Assembly (NCBI GenBank): GCA_016490735.1
Contig: JAEMWC010000056.1
Span: forward strand, 47,501-111,500
DNA: 64,000 nt
From: Pachyseris speciosa
Taxonomy: Eukaryota > Cnidaria > Anthozoa > Scleractinia > Pachyseridae
Direction: 5' to 3'
How positions within the stretch are numbered: the first letter of the stretch is position 1; every line of letters begins with the position of its first letter. Below are positions 1-12,690 of the stretch, piece by piece. The notes under the pieces were generated by a model. It was not told where the DNA came from. It searched no databases and saw only the letters and a list, made by a program, of their open reading frames with translations. The position numbers and the translations under genes are program-made.

Positions 1-138
1 ACTTATCTATACATGTATTGAAATAACAGATTAGATACTTATCTATACATGTATTGAAATAACAGATTAGATACTTATCTATACATGTATTGAAATAACA
101 GATTAGATACTTATCTATACATGTATTGAAATAACAGA
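1..138. repeat. 36-bp tandem repeat at the left window edge
   Basis: A 36-bp unit beginning ACTTATCTATACATGTATTG is repeated without visible change from base 1, giving about 3.8 copies. The array probably extends beyond the window. It falls in the region where a ZFYVE26 intron is expected. Confidence 0.95.
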
Positions 139-1885
139 AATTTTTCTTATTTATTTGTCCCGTCCCTTCCCACATTTTGTTCCCTCCCCTCCCCTCCCCT
201 CCCGCAACACAACAAACAAACATTAGCATAGTCAAGTTCAATGTAACGCAAGACAGCAGGCGAAGTTGTTCTCGTTGGTTATAATGGTCCACGATGTTGA
301 GTTTGTAGCTGGGAAACGTTGCAGACCGTAGCCGCATGAAAACCATCAATGATGGAAATCCATTTGCAGAAAGTAGTGCCATTGAGTCGGGTCGCTTGTG
401 TTTGCTGGAAGCATTCAGAGCATTTCCTCAGTGGGCAGGCCGTGAGTGTATGTTTGCATGTGGTTGTTTCAAAATTATTAGCATAATGTATTAATTTTTA
501 TGTTTGTGTGTCCCCTCAAGATGCATATAATGTCTACAATTACCAGACTGCCAAATTTTAACTTTCTAATTTGATATTTTCCATTTTGTGGTTTACAACG
601 TGAATTAACGAAATTTGTTCAATAGACTACTTACAACCGGCCCGCCAATGTTTACTTTGTGGGTCTCGCAAGCCATATAGACTGATCACGTTTATGCAAC
701 GTTTTACCACAACACAAGATTTCTATTGCATATAATCATTAAAGAAAGTTAAGACCCATTGTTTAGAAGGCCAGTAAAAGAATCTGGACGGTAAAAAATA
801 TCTTTTCGCCAAATCTTAGAATTATGCAAATGAGCGTTGACACCAACGATAATTATGTGAACACATGGATTTTCGTCAATTTTGAGCTCTTGATGTGTGG
901 AAGCTAAGGTGATACCCGCCGGTTTGAAGAGATATACCAGTTCATTGGAGTATAGAATTTGCTCTGATGTGGTTTTTTATCACGATTTAGACCAAACTTT
1001 TGAGATTTCTTTCCTTTCATTTGGTTAGTTTTCGATATGCAAATTAAGGCGCAAGAGAAGGGTGTCTTCTAATTACGCTAGAATGTGTAAGATTTTTCAA
1101 AATAGAATTCAGTGAGCTAGATTTTTGCAGTCAGAGCGCGCTTGATAAAATTTATGAAATTTACACTTTCGATGGCTATCAGTTGGGGCAGGTGTGTCAA
1201 AATTCAATTTGGGCCTGTGGGGGCAAAAAATAAAGAATTGGAAAATAATTATAGCAGTTTTTAAACATGTGTACCAAGCCCTTTTCATGGTCAAAAAATA
1301 AAGGAAAACTTTTTTTGGTCGCCAAGTTGAGAGGACCGTTCTTAGCGGGACTGCCTCTTAAATGTAATAATTCTTGATGTAAATTATTTTTTTAAGATAT
1401 AGGGCCTCTATGGAGAACAGCCTTAGAGCTGAATGGGCTACCCTGTGTAAATAAAGTTTCACTTCACTTCACAAAGTCGTAGGCTAAATGAGCAAAAACA
1501 ATCGCTCTGGACGTGCGTTTTACATTTCGGTCCATTTCCGTCCTTAGCAAAATAATAACGTGAAATGACCAAATTTTAGGTTTTGTGGAGAATGTGAGCG
1601 TATGACGGTGAACTTTTCATTCTTTTTCCCAACTTCAAATGCCCTTTCTACTAATTTAGCTCCAGGATAGTTCACCAGCATTTTACAAGTTTCACAAGTT
1701 GGAAAAATCGCGAAAGAGTTACAATAACGAGAAATTACATTTTTAAATGACGTTTTCATTGCCGTTGTCGTTCTCTGTTTATCAACAGACAGTTTCGATT
1801 CATTAATTAGCTCCTTGCTTCACATGCAAACAAATTATATACGAAGCGTAAGGGCGCGTGCAAGCGATCCAATAATATTGGTCAA
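139..1885. other. Non-coding stretch, presumed ZFYVE26 intron
   Basis: No exon of the minus-strand ZFYVE26 gene is recognised here, although the gene must continue leftwards. Visible items are a pyrimidine-rich CCCTCCCCT run at about 181-203, a possible LINE 3' end (TGTAAATAAAGTTTCAC near 1450), and a minus-strand open frame at 1544-1759 that I read as repeat-derived. The rest is featureless AT-rich DNA. Confidence 0.5.
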
Positions 1886-2265
1886 AGACATCCAACATTG
1901 TCGGCCCAACATTGTTGGGTACACCTCAACACCGTGTTGGGTGTTGTTGGCAGTTGAAAGAAGAACATCCAACACTGTTGGCCCAACATGTTGGGTGCGT
2001 CTCAACACCGTGTTGGGTGTTGTTGGCAGTTGAAACAACTACTGCCAACATTGTTGGCTGAATATTGTTGGGTGCGTCTGAACACCGTGTTGGGTGTTGT
2101 TGGCAGTTGAAACAACTACTGCCAACATTGTTGGCCCGACATGTTGGGTGCCTCTCAACACCGTGTTGGGTGTTGTTGTTAGTTGAAACAACTTCTGCCA
2201 ACATTGTTGGCCCAACATTGTTGGGTTCGTCTGAACACCGTGTTGTGTTGTGGACAGATTAAACA
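1886..2265. repeat. About 77-bp minisatellite built from small palindromes
   Basis: Nearly five copies of a 76-77 bp unit. Each unit contains short dyads such as CCAACATTGTTGG and CAACACCGTGTTG followed by TTGGCAGTTGAAACAACT. The unit starts at about 1891, 1968, 2043, 2120 and 2196. Overlapping open frames on both strands are by-products of the repeat. It lies just downstream (left) of the last visible ZFYVE26 exon, so it is intronic. Confidence 0.9.
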
Positions 2266-2358
2266 ACTGTTAACAAATGCCACTAACACCCCACATGACA
2301 TTCAAAGGCACCTTACAAGTTGGGTCCAACCAGGAGCCTTTGGTTTGGTTCATGTTAC

Positions 2359-5300
2359 CTGTTGTCACAGTGTCCTGGCTGAGATAAGGGCTTGATTCAG
2401 CAGAGTTTTCTTTGGACCCTGTTCCTTTCCGCCTTGACCTTCTCGTAATTTCTACAAACAAGGTGATCCTCGTTAATTTCGGCAGTTCAATTTAAAGCTG
2501 ATGGAAGGCCTAACCGGTTAAACTACACATTTTGAAATGCCAACTGTCGAAAAGAGTACTCGTGGACGTTGTGAAACAAAACAAAAACAAAACAAAAAAA
2601 CAGAAGTGACGGACCGGCACAACTCAAATTACAAGATGAGATTGCTCAGATTGGAGCAGATTATAAAACGTTTGGCGCGTTTACCCCTCGTCACAGTGAA
2701 TCATGATGGTTCCACCATTCTGGCTTTTGTTCAATTCCCAGACCCGGCGGCCTTTGCGGGTTGAGTTTGTTACTGGATTCCGTCCTTGCTCCGAGGATGT
2801 TTTCTCGTGGAATAATTCGGGTATTTCGGTTTGCCACTTCTCCTCACAAGAACCAACGTAACCGCAATTATTCCACGAGAAAACAGTGGATGAGTAGCAA
2901 TCCCGTGTAAATGCCCCTCCCCCATGGGGGGATGCCAACGGACGTGTCTATTTACGGTCTTCAAAATAATGTTTTTGGTGGATGTCTGAGCATCAACAGA
3001 AAGCAAATAGCAAAGTTCTTACCATCACTGCCACCAAGCAGAGTGTCATCAGAATCTTCATCCTGAGCTTGCTCGGCTTTCCATTTAAGTTCATCTGAGT
3101 AAGCTATCCCCTGGAGTTTTCTGCTCAATTTTTTCCTGGAATTCCTCGTAGTCTTAAGATTGTTGGTTCCACTATTCCAGGAAACAAGCTGGAATCTCCA
3201 CTGTGCTTCATTGATGAACTGGCCCAGTCTGGAAATACGCTGCTCCATGTTGCCACGGAGAACTGATGTCTGCAGCCAGTCATGCTTGGTGGAACTTGGT
3301 TCGGATTTTTCTGATAAACAAAGAAGATGGTAGCGATAAGGTGATTTCCATTTTGTGAGCAATGCAGATCTTTGGAAGCCTAATTACAGAATATCGAGCG
3401 ATTTGATATACTATATTCGTATGCTCGGTTTTGAACTGGATCTATAGCACGAAATGGAGGCTCTTGCGGGGGAATACAATCACATATGAAAAGATTTTCC
3501 CGTTTAAACACGGTGTGCACGCGGTATTTAACTGGATCTAGCACGAAGTCGAGGCTCGTGCGGGGGAATGCATTTACATATAAAAAGATTCCCCCGTTTA
3601 AGCCTCGTGTGCACGCTAGCTCCAGCTTACTACGGAGAATACGAATAAGGTCTCTTGGACATCTCTTATCTGGTAGGCTGCTAAATGACCATATCGTATT
3701 CTCCCGTGAACTGGATCTAGCAAGTGGAGCTCTCGCGGGAGAATGCATTTACATATAAAAAGATTCCCCCGTTTAAGCCTCGTGTGCACGCTAGTTCCAG
3801 TTCACTACAGAGAATACAAGTAAGGTCTATTGAGGGCCAAAAACCAAACTAAGCCAAAGCAATTTTCCCTGGCCAATCATGGAAAATCACGCTTGGTTTG
3901 GGTTTTGCTGGACGATGTAAAGCAAGACTAAAGAAAACGAGAATTACTTTCGACATATTTCAGTTGAAAAATACTCTGTCGTACAGTTACAAGTACATGT
4001 GAATAACAACGATTTATGTCGTGCGGAGAGTTTTGTGTTCAAGGCTGTGCTCTAGCAGCGCCCGGTGGCCCTGACGACTTACTTTTGCCTTTGGTCAACA
4101 AGGAAATCTTAGTTTTTGCACAAAATTTCAATGCTAGACATCCTGGAGTTTTGGGCTCCAAAATTTTTTCTTAGAACACAGTCTTGATGTTACATCAATG
4201 CAGGAACGGTGCACAAGTAACCACTCTCGCGAAGGAGATAAACAGTGACATACCGCCTTAAACAAATGCAAAGCGAACAAAGCTACTGAGATACTCGCCT
4301 TATTCTATAAGCGACAGGGTACAAACGATCTGCTAATAAGAACTGCTTCTCAGTGACTCGACGAATTTTCCGATTTTCGCAAATTTCGCCAAAGTCGCAG
4401 TTTTCGTTGGGTCCTCTCAACTCCCTATTCTACTGCTTTTCACTGACTTGACGAATTTTCCAATTGTTGCAAATTTTTTCAATTTTTCGCAAATTTCGCA
4501 GTTTTTGCCGCTGTGTGAAAACCTGGACATATGTAAGAAAAGTTTAGAAAGGTGTTTTAAATTTCTGTGCCTTTTGCATATGTGACCTACCTTTCTTGAG
4601 TTCCGTAAATTTTACACTATTCAGCTCCATAAGACACTCCTTTAGCGTCTTGAGCACATCCGGCACAACTTCATCATCAATCACAAATTCACGTTTGAGA
4701 TCATTGTCATCAGTTACAGCCGCTCTTGATGAGCCTTTACTGGATAGAAAGTTACCACTAAGTGAGTCATTCTCCGAGTGTCTTGCTTCACGCTGTTGGG
4801 CAGCAGACACTGCATGTCCCTCGTCATCTACCACTGTACGTAGCTTCTTTAGCAAACTGGAATCTGAGGAAGACCTCTCATTCTTAAACAGTTGCCGTCG
4901 AGATGCGGACTCTAAACCAGCGGGTGTAGCCGTTTCTTTGTGTTTCTGCTGTGAGTCGGCCGTTTGCAGACCCGACATTGGACTCAAGATTTTGTCCTGG
5001 TCTTTTAAAGGACTTAGGGGACCATGAACATCAACAGACAAGTCAACAGAACTAGCCAGGCTTTCCCAGCTTCCCGTGCGATTGCTCGCTGATAAACTCC
5101 TTGATTCTTCATCCATGGTCTCTACATCATCGCTCTCAGTTTGCTGAGTTCTTCCTTCATACAGATCCTCATAAGTACCAAACAAAAGACTGAAGATATT
5201 CTCAAGAATTTCAACTCTATACGTCAGGGGGTAAACCTGCGATAAGTGAGCCTTTCCAGCTGCTAGCTTGTTTGCAACTTCTGTACAACGAGGCTCCGGC

Positions 5301-8300
5301 TCACGTCGAAAATCAGAAAAGCCATCCGTGCCATGACCTGCAACAGCGCTCATTTTCATTTGGCTTTTCTCAGATTGCGTTTCAGAATTATCTTTGCTGC
5401 CATTCTCTTCCACGGAAGAGCTGACCGCTTCCATGAAATTCCTTAGAGCACAGTAACTATGGTACAGAAAGATATCTCTTTGAACTTCCGGGTGAATTTC
5501 AGAATCTTGTCTTTTCTCAGCAAACGATTCAACAATTTGTCTTGTGGCATCGCCTTCGGGTTTCAGCGATTCGTTCACTTTCTTTTCTTTGTCTACATCC
5601 AAAGGAGTAAACACAGGTCTTTTTCTCAAAAGCTGAAACACTTCTTTTTCTGGCAGACGGGCCAGATTTACAGACTTGTGAAGAACATGCAGCACAGAGT
5701 GCGATTCAAGGCCCTGGAACATCTCTGATGCCTGCTGATGGCAAGTGGAGCCTGATTCAGAGGATGCCAGGAGAGGACTGCAACGGAAGCACAACCGTGG
5801 TTCAGTGATTGTTTAAAATTACAAAGGATAATAATAATAATAATAATAATAATTTTTTTTAAAATAATAATAATAATAATAATAATAACAACAACAATAA
5901 TTTTTTTCGAGGGGATCCAACTCGCCAAGCCGGTTTTCAGCAGAGCCCTCCTAATTAACTTATAACTTAATTAAATACAAAATAAATAACAGTGGATGAA
6001 AAATAAAATATGTAATTAATAATAAAAAGGGGTAAAATATTCGAGAAGAAAAGTGAAATTAACATCAAAATTTCAAAACCAGTCTTTTAAAAATGTTTTC
6101 AGTTTGTCTTTAAAAATTGATAAATCATCTGCCTCTTTCAAGTCAGTTGGAAGGCTGTTCCAGTCTTTTGCTGCTTCGCATCCATACAAGATGGAATTAT
6201 GCAAAAATATAAAACACATTGTCTACATTGTTTCCCATTTGACAACTGTATCTTCAAACATCTCTTTAGGGAATCTGCAGTTTCTCAGATGTTTGCTAAA
6301 TACAAGCAACTGAATACTGAACACACTCAAGAAACACTGAACAGATCTGTCACTTTACTACTACAGTCGAACCTCAATTATCTGGACCTCGATTATCCAG
6401 ACTTCCTTAGCTGGTCCCACTTTTAATTATATACATTTAAGAATATTAATTATATACATTTAAGACCCGCAGCAAAACTTTTTCCCTTCACATTACTGGT
6501 AAGTAATGAAACTCCAGTTCAAACTGAATTTGTTTTGCTTCAAAACACAAATCTGTACGCATTTTGAGCTCACACGCGCAGTACTACTGAAATGCATTTC
6601 ACTGAGCTCTGATTTGCTCAGGTATTCATTGTTTGTAAGTGAAATTTCATGTTCCACTTGTTCAGTCATTCAGTTTTAGTTTTGGCTCATTAATATTCAT
6701 ATTTTTGATCATCTGGATTGTTCAGCTCAGTCCCCGCGAGTGGAGATAATCGAGTTTCGATTGTACATGTAAACATTCATGCTTACCGCGCTTTCTCTGT
6801 ACACCACTGAACCAGCTGAACTTGATAAGCGAGTTTTTGGCAGGCCTGGTACAGCAATGGGTCAGCTACCTTCTCCTAAATCACATGTACACAAAAGCAT
6901 TATCAATAGATTGACATAACACTACGACCAAACATTTTGAAGCCTAAATGGAGTTTTCAGCCACTGGGGCTGTGCTGTTAAAATCACAAAACACTACACC
7001 ATTGAATTGATATAAATCTGTTTGTCTGTCTCAGTCTATCTGTCATTATTGTATTAAGCTCTACATGTATACAAAGGGATGTGGCTGATCTGGTAATAGA
7101 CATACACATGTTTAGGATAGACCAGGATGTTTTGCAACTGTCGCTCATGTTGACTGAAAGTAGCTTGAAAAGTTTGACCTACATCCAACTGAGTAAAGCT
7201 GAAAGGAAAACACACTGCTCAAATAGTCATAAATACAGCTGTATATGAATCGTACCATAGGATTCCAGAGAGCATTCAGCAAATTCTGTGCATTTTCACA
7301 GCTGTAGCAGTAGGGCCAACCCAGGAGAAGAACCAATGGTTTGAGTCTCGAGAACTCCACTGGAGAAAGCAGCTGAGTCAGACAGCCAAAATCACCTTCT
7401 TTAACAAAAACAAGAGCTGTTTCCTGGAAAATGCAAGAGTCGCACAGGGGTTTTGTTAGAAGCCAGCAACTGGCAAAAATCGCTGCCTACTTTGCTAGAA
7501 TTTACCTCTTTCTGTCTCCTACTTTGTCCGTATTTTCACTCAAATTATTAAAAAAATTCATCAGGTCATCGCCTACTTTAGTTAGCTCAGGCAGCTATTT
7601 CAAACCTTATTGAAACTCCTGGTCGCATATTAACTTTAGAACAGCCAGCTAGAATAATGGGAAATAAGTACCTAATGCACGCAAATATTATAAGGAATCA
7701 GTATTTAGTAAATAAACCCCTTCTGGCGATTGGCATATCAGAGGATAATGTCTACGGCTGATAGATTGTCTGCAGTTTGCCGAGAAGTGAAGCTTCAAAG
7801 GCAACTGTGAAATTTTGAGGACAATCTATCAGCCAAGGACATTATCCTCCGATATACATGTACATGTACCAGAAAAGCCAGAAAGGGGTTTATTTATTTT
7901 ATAACCCTCTGATTAAGTTTCATATTGTGTACAAACAGTTGAAGGTTGAAAATGTTGAAATAAAAAGTGACTTGATGATGATTCTGAATGACATTGCATT
8001 TATTCTTTTAAACTGTGACAGGATTCTTCCATTTAAAGTTGAAGAAACTTTAAAAAGACTGGCTGTGTTTGCCTTTTTTTGCAACCAAAAAATTGGAGGA
8101 CAAATATCAACATGGACAGGGGTATATTGCATGATACCTGTCCTCTGATTTGCACCATGTGACCCAAAATACCCAATAAAACTGCACAAAAATTAATCGT
8201 TGGGTTATTATGGTAGATATACCAAATCTCACCACTACATTTTCCAAGATATGGTTTCCCTCCAGCGCATGAAAGAACAGGTACTGCCAAGCATCCTTCC

Positions 8301-11300
8301 TGTTCTCCATAAAAGACTGTGTGTAACACACTTGAACAACAGGGCCAACAGATAAACTTTGTTGTCTAAACCCCTGAGCAGCAGCAGCAGATCTGGACCA
8401 AAGCAATTCATGGTGGCTATCCACTAGAAATCGCATTTGGTTTTCAATACTGCAGAATTTATCAATCAGGTACATGCTTGACTGACTTAGCAGGCAGGAA
8501 TACAAAGTTCCCTTGTTGAGACAGCTGTGTTCTCTGTTATTTGTCTGATTTATCAAATTCTTGAATAGTTCATCTAGACGCATGGACAAGCTGAGCATTT
8601 CAGGTGTGGGGTTCATGTACGACAGCATTTGATAAATAATTTTACATCGCTTTGCTTCACAATCTCTGGTGTTTTCCTCAGAACTTAGCAGAGTAAAGTA
8701 AGTAGGGTGCGTCTCCATGGCATTGTCTTCCAGTGCTTTCAACTGCTCATCAATGATGTCTAAATAAAGCTGTTGCAACAACTGGTTGTTTTTCAGAAAT
8801 CCGTTTCCTTTAGATGTAAGGTCATTGATAACAGCTCGTCCAAACAGAGGGCTGTCAGAAAGGAGTTGTTTCAGGAAGGACAATGTTGAAGAAGGAAGGT
8901 CAGACACTCCTGAGGCAAACAAATCAGGATCTCTGTAAACAATCTGGCTGTGGTAGTCATCTATGTCCTGTCATTTAAAGGAAAACAAAATACATCTTCA
9001 CCGGCCCCCACTTGTTCAAAGACCTGATAACCTTTTTCCAATAGATAAGTCACTATCCAATGGATAAAAATGTGTCAGTTTCCATAAATATTATCCATTT
9101 GACAAGGACTTATCCACCGGGTAAAGTTATCTTCTCTTTGAACAACTGGGGCCAAATAAACAGTTTGGCATTCCCATGTAATTTTGCCAATAATTTGGCT
9201 GTTACACAGTGCTGCCAAAAAACACCAGAGCTGTCACCAGTTAATAACAGTGAATATGGCTGGCAAAATCAAGGTTAGGAAATGATTAACTGTAACTGAA
9301 ATCCATTACAGGCCATCTTGTATTCTAAGACCAGAGAGTTTTCTTCATGAGCTTTCTGACTTCCCTGAATGATCAATCAAGAACACACTAAAATTTTATT
9401 TAAAACAATGTGCAGATGAGGCCTTCCAAGGGGTGGTCTGGTGTTGCTTTGTCACTCATTTACAACTTTGTCTATCGCTTGTTTCATTAGGGACAAATGT
9501 CGCTGGACATCCCAAAGAAAACAAAGAGGAATGGAAAATGAATTGTTGCTGTTGCAAACCGTCACGTGTTTTCTGCCAATTTCTGTAGTTTGTCGGTGAT
9601 TTGGGAGAAGAGTGTTGCCTGTTTTCGGAGCCATGTCGCTTCTAGCCCATGGAAGGCCTTGTAGATGCTTTGAATATTTTTAATTTTACCTGGATCACAT
9701 TAGGAGGAGCATTCTGACAAGCAAGGTAAAGTAGAAGGCCAAATTCTACTTTCTTTACAATCTGTTCTGGAATCTGATCCTGTAACAAAAAGGGACAAAT
9801 AAAAATGTTTACATGGAGGCAACATTCAGAACTTTGCAAGCAAAATAGTAACAAATTCTAGAAAATTTGGCCTCGTGACCCCTTACTCCGCCAGCTTAAC
9901 TGACTTCCTGTCAAACAATTATTGCATTATAGGGACTCTGTGTTAATTACAAATGTTTCAATGGCCTCGCACCTAAGTATTTGGTAGATAAACTTACTAA
10001 ACTCTTCAGCATCCATGCCCGCCATACCTGCAAGCGCGACTTATTACAGTGTACATATACCATTGTATAGAACTGCTACTGGTCAACACACATTCGCATA
10101 TAGAGGAACTAGTATTTGAACAATTTAGATAAATATTATGACATAAAGCAATGCGTTTCCTTGCAGTCTTTTAAAGTGCACCTAACCCCAAAAAATTGTT
10201 TTCGCTTAAATAAATCTTTGCACCTGTACGAAACGTATTGCGCCGTTTTGAGCCTTTTAAAACCAAATATTGACTTTTTATAGGCTGCAAAAGTTACGAA
10301 ATTTAGCCATCCTCTGTCCCACGACCGAGCTAGTAAGGGGCATGGGTCTATTCCTTACCTGATGTCACAAACCGATTTCCATCGCATTAAGTCTTTGTAA
10401 ACATACATTCAAAGCAGTTTGTGACGTCATGTAAGGAATAGACCCATGCCCCTTACTAGCTCGGTCATGGGACAGATGATTCGTAACTTTTACAGCCTAT
10501 AAAAAGACAAGATTTGGTTTAAAAAGGCGCAAAAAGGCACAGTGTGTTTCGAACAGGTGTAAAGATTTATTTAAGTGAAAAAAATATTTTGGGGTTAGGT
10601 GCACTTTAAGCAAGCTATAAAAGAGCAACTTTCAGAGCAAGTCTTGTCATAAGTTTTTATGAATTTTTATATTCTTATATTTATTATTTATAACTTAAGT
10701 AGTTTAGTATTAAATGTATTCATGTCATTGTAAATAGTGTCTGAAAAACCTTTTGAGGATGAGTCTATTAAAGTTCATATTCTTATTCTTATTCTTATTC
10801 TAATCAAGGTTTTTGAAACTGGTGTCTTCAAAAGCTTCGGTCATTTTCAACAAAATTAAAAAAACAAATAAGTGAATATCACATAATTACATCTTAGCTG
10901 TTGAGACTTTCAGTGCCTACTGGTAAACCTTACAGAGAAACAGAATTGGGACCAGTTACAGCTGTAAAATGCAGACTGCAGATGGAAGTTTATTTGCTCC
11001 TGGCCTAACAACATCAGACCAGATAAGTGCCATGAGTACCCAGTCAAGTTGAAATCTGCAACCTGCACTGGTGCCGACCAAAACTGATCCTACTTTAGAG
11101 GTCTTCTACAACCAACAATTACTAATAAAAAAACAATGTGCACTCTCAACATACTGACCTCTTCATCGGTGAACAAATCTAAATACTCCACCAGACAAAG
11201 CCATGATAAGTGAAATGGAGAAGGAACAGACTGGGATCCCGAACTGAAAATAACATTACAACATCTTATGTATGACACAGGGATTAGTGATGAATGCCAG

Positions 11301-12515
11301 GAGAATTTATTATAAGATAAAATGAGAAAATTGCATAACTGAAGATACAGGTGTATTATAACCTGCAACAAAGTAGAAGCTGGGTGGTGTGGGGTTGGAA
11401 AAAGGTTTATCCCTTCAAACTTTCTTTCACATAATGCTACTCAAACAGTCATGGATGTGCTCATATTCTACATCAATGTATTGTGACTTACAGTGTACAT
11501 ACAGTTAACTGTAACTGAGTAAGGGGACTATGAAAAATTGGTATTGTTCTAAAGGGGAAAACAAAGGTTTACTTATTTCAGAAAGGGAGCCATATGCCCA
11601 CTTACATGTAGATGCATTCTGGGGATAAAATCTCTGCTAAACTACCTGGATAAAAGGAATGGCCAAGAGGAAAGCTTGTTTATACAATCATGCAAGCTTT
11701 AATCAAGGTTGGTACCAGCCGGTAACCCAGATGATAACTAAAGGAAGTGCATCTTATGTATCTGATGCACCTATCAATGGTTTGCCCCAGGATGAGGGGG
11801 GGTGGGGGGCAACCCGCGGGAAATTTGACATTTTCAGGCTTTCCAATGTCAATTTCCTCACCCTTCGGTTGCCATTAGAAGTCAAATTCCCACCCCAGGC
11901 ACTAGCACAATTTTGGTTTACCGTAGGGGTAGTTCGCAGAGTAGTCCATAGGATGGTCCATGGAGTACTCCTTGGGGTATTCCACAGAGTGGGGGTCAGT
12001 GGGTAGTCCACGAAGCGAGGATCAGTGTTTTCAACTCTCCCCGTGAAACTTGATTAAATTTTTTAAAACTTTTTGTAAGCCATGTATTTTTGGACACACC
12101 ATGTACCTGACTAGCTTTAGTTTGTTACTTTAAATTTGGCACTTGATGACCCGACAGCATCCCTAGTCTGTCAGTATAACAGACTTTTAAGAATTTTGAC
12201 CAAAAGCTCAGCTCTGCGAAATCTTAGACATCGGATCACATTGCAAATCCCCAACCCGGCTGCCTAGAATAATTCAACCAATAAGTTGATGGCACGTGGT
12301 CACCTTGCATGATGCGGTTGGTCAATTATCGCCCTCAAAATTTCGTTTAGGGGCTTTTTGAGCTGGTTCCTCTTCTTGAATAGCCCTCGCAAACACACTC
12401 TCGTCAACTCCCATTGACCAAGAGTCAGATGATTACAGAAGGATGTGAAGAGTTGTTCGACAGAAACTTCCTCTTCTCGGTCGAAGGGATGCGTGACAAT
12501 GGCTTGATCATCCAT
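2359..12515 (-). CDS. ZFYVE26: ZFYVE26 / spastizin (SPG15), N-terminal part, 9 exons, runs off left edge
   Basis: Exons in transcript order: 12304-12515, 11159-11243, 9690-9779, 8233-8967, 7256-7423, 6787-6875, 4591-5777, 3023-3310 and 2359-2451. Every junction has GT-AG ends and matching phase, giving about 982 codons that end in phase 1 towards an exon outside the window. Spastizin is a large (about 2,500 aa in human) FYVE-domain protein that works with spatacsin and AP-5 in autophagic lysosome reformation. Recognition rests on the N-terminus (THPFDREEEVSVEQLF, matching the human NHPFGKEEAASQKQLF region), PLVLLLGWPYC in exon 5, HSVLHVLHK and ILENIFSLLFGTYEDL in exon 7, and RISRLGQFINEAQWRFQLVS in exon 8. 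Exon 9 is basic and serine-rich, like the corresponding human linker. The FYVE finger lies beyond the window. The start at 12515 has A at -3 and G at +4. It is divergent from the SLC46 gene. Confidence 0.93.
2799..2883. repeat. Short inverted repeat (foldback) in ZFYVE26 intron
   Basis: The arms TTTTCTCGTGGAATAATT and AATTATTCCACGAGAAAA face each other across about 50 bp. This is a small foldback between exons 8 and 9 of ZFYVE26. No protein is coded. Confidence 0.75.
3397..3835. repeat. Three diverged direct copies of an ~95-bp segment
   Basis: Blocks beginning around AACTGGATCTAGCACGAA, running through CGGGGGAATGCATTTACATA and ending CGTGTGCACGCTAG, occur near 3430, 3528 and 3707. The last two are the most similar. 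Open frames on both strands here arise from the repeat. It is intronic to ZFYVE26 (between exons 7 and 8). Confidence 0.75.
5827..5909. repeat. AAT/ATA trinucleotide microsatellite
   Basis: Two (ATA)n blocks are separated by a T-run and followed by an ACA-rich tail and another T-run. It lies just upstream of ZFYVE26 exon 7 in the intron. The following 300 bases resemble a dispersed repeat of the kind often attached to such tails, also seen near 53280-53520. Confidence 0.85.
6362..6765. mobile_element. TA-flanked MITE, pogo/Tigger-like termini
   Basis: The ends are TA-CAGTCGAACCTCAATTATC at the left and the near complement GATAATCGAGTTTCGATTG-TA at the right. A TA target site plus CAGT termini is typical of Tc1/mariner-pogo elements. 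No transposase frame is present. A second copy in the opposite orientation lies at 18122-18768. It is in the ZFYVE26 intron between exons 6 and 7. Confidence 0.8.
7708..7896. mobile_element. Foldback MITE
   Basis: The outer arms AAATAAACCCCTTCTGGC and GCCAGAAAGGGGTTTATT, and the inner arms around GAGGATAATGTC...GGCTGATAGATTGTC and their complement at 7819-7855, make almost the whole segment self-complementary. It is in the ZFYVE26 intron between exons 4 and 5. Confidence 0.8.
9003..9152. mobile_element. Short MITE with GGCCCC...TTGTTCAAAG ends
   Basis: The left end GGCCCCCACTTGTTCAAAG and the right end CTTTGAACAACTGGGGCC are imperfect inverted repeats around an interior rich in TATCCA/TGGATA motifs. 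A related, more eroded copy is seen at 38292-38432. It is intronic to ZFYVE26, just upstream of exon 4. Confidence 0.75.
9885..10805 (+). mobile_element. LINE 3' remnant with (TTATTC)n tail, interrupted by a foldback MITE
   Basis: In the plus direction the translation around 9948-10040 reads KCFNGLAPKYLVDKLTKLFS and continues with IHARHTCKRD. A later piece, GQHTFAYRGTSI, appears after stops. These are typical of the C-terminal region of CR1/L2/jockey-type LINE reverse transcriptase proteins. The copy ends near 10770 in a TTATTC tandem tail. The 10171-10609 foldback is inserted inside it. It is a decayed copy, intronic to ZFYVE26. Confidence 0.7.
10171..10609. mobile_element. TTAA-flanked foldback MITE
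   Basis: TTAA is followed by AGTGCACCTAACCCCAAAA, and the right end is the complement, GGGGTTAGGTGCACT, followed by TTAA. The interior is also symmetrical: GGGGCATGGGTCTATTCCTT and its complement face each other. A TTAA target duplication is characteristic of piggyBac- and Kolobok-type transposition. There is no coding capacity. It is inserted in the LINE remnant. Confidence 0.88.
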
Positions 12516-12690
12516 GATGGCCTCGGAGCTTTACTTTGTTGGTTTGAAGCAAAACACCATCGAAATATAATGCCATAAACCTATTAATATCTTTGGCTGA
12601 TAATCGACGCTGATCCGCCATCTTGATGTTTTTGTATCTCATTTGATTCGCACGTGACTGGGAACTAGTAGGAGGAGTTAGTTCCGCCAT
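12508..12690 (-). promoter_or_regulatory. Candidate upstream ORF overlapping the ZFYVE26 start codon
   Basis: A 60-codon frame starts at 12690. A second ATG at 12621 (context CAAG-ATG-G) has A at -3 and G at +4. The frame ends at 12508, eight bases past the A of the ZFYVE26 ATG and in another frame. If transcription begins upstream of 12621, ribosomes would have to bypass it. It may instead be untranscribed promoter, because the E-box at 12651-12658 lies within it. Confidence 0.4.

Noticed and set aside
309..441. Plus-strand stretch with a TAG acceptor and a GTGAGT donor that translates without stops (SRMKTINDGNPFAESS...)
   Set aside because: No recognisable family, only one candidate exon, antisense within the presumed ZFYVE26 intron. 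Could be chance.
1815..2266. Overlapping Cys-rich frames on both strands
   Set aside because: By-products of the 77-bp minisatellite.
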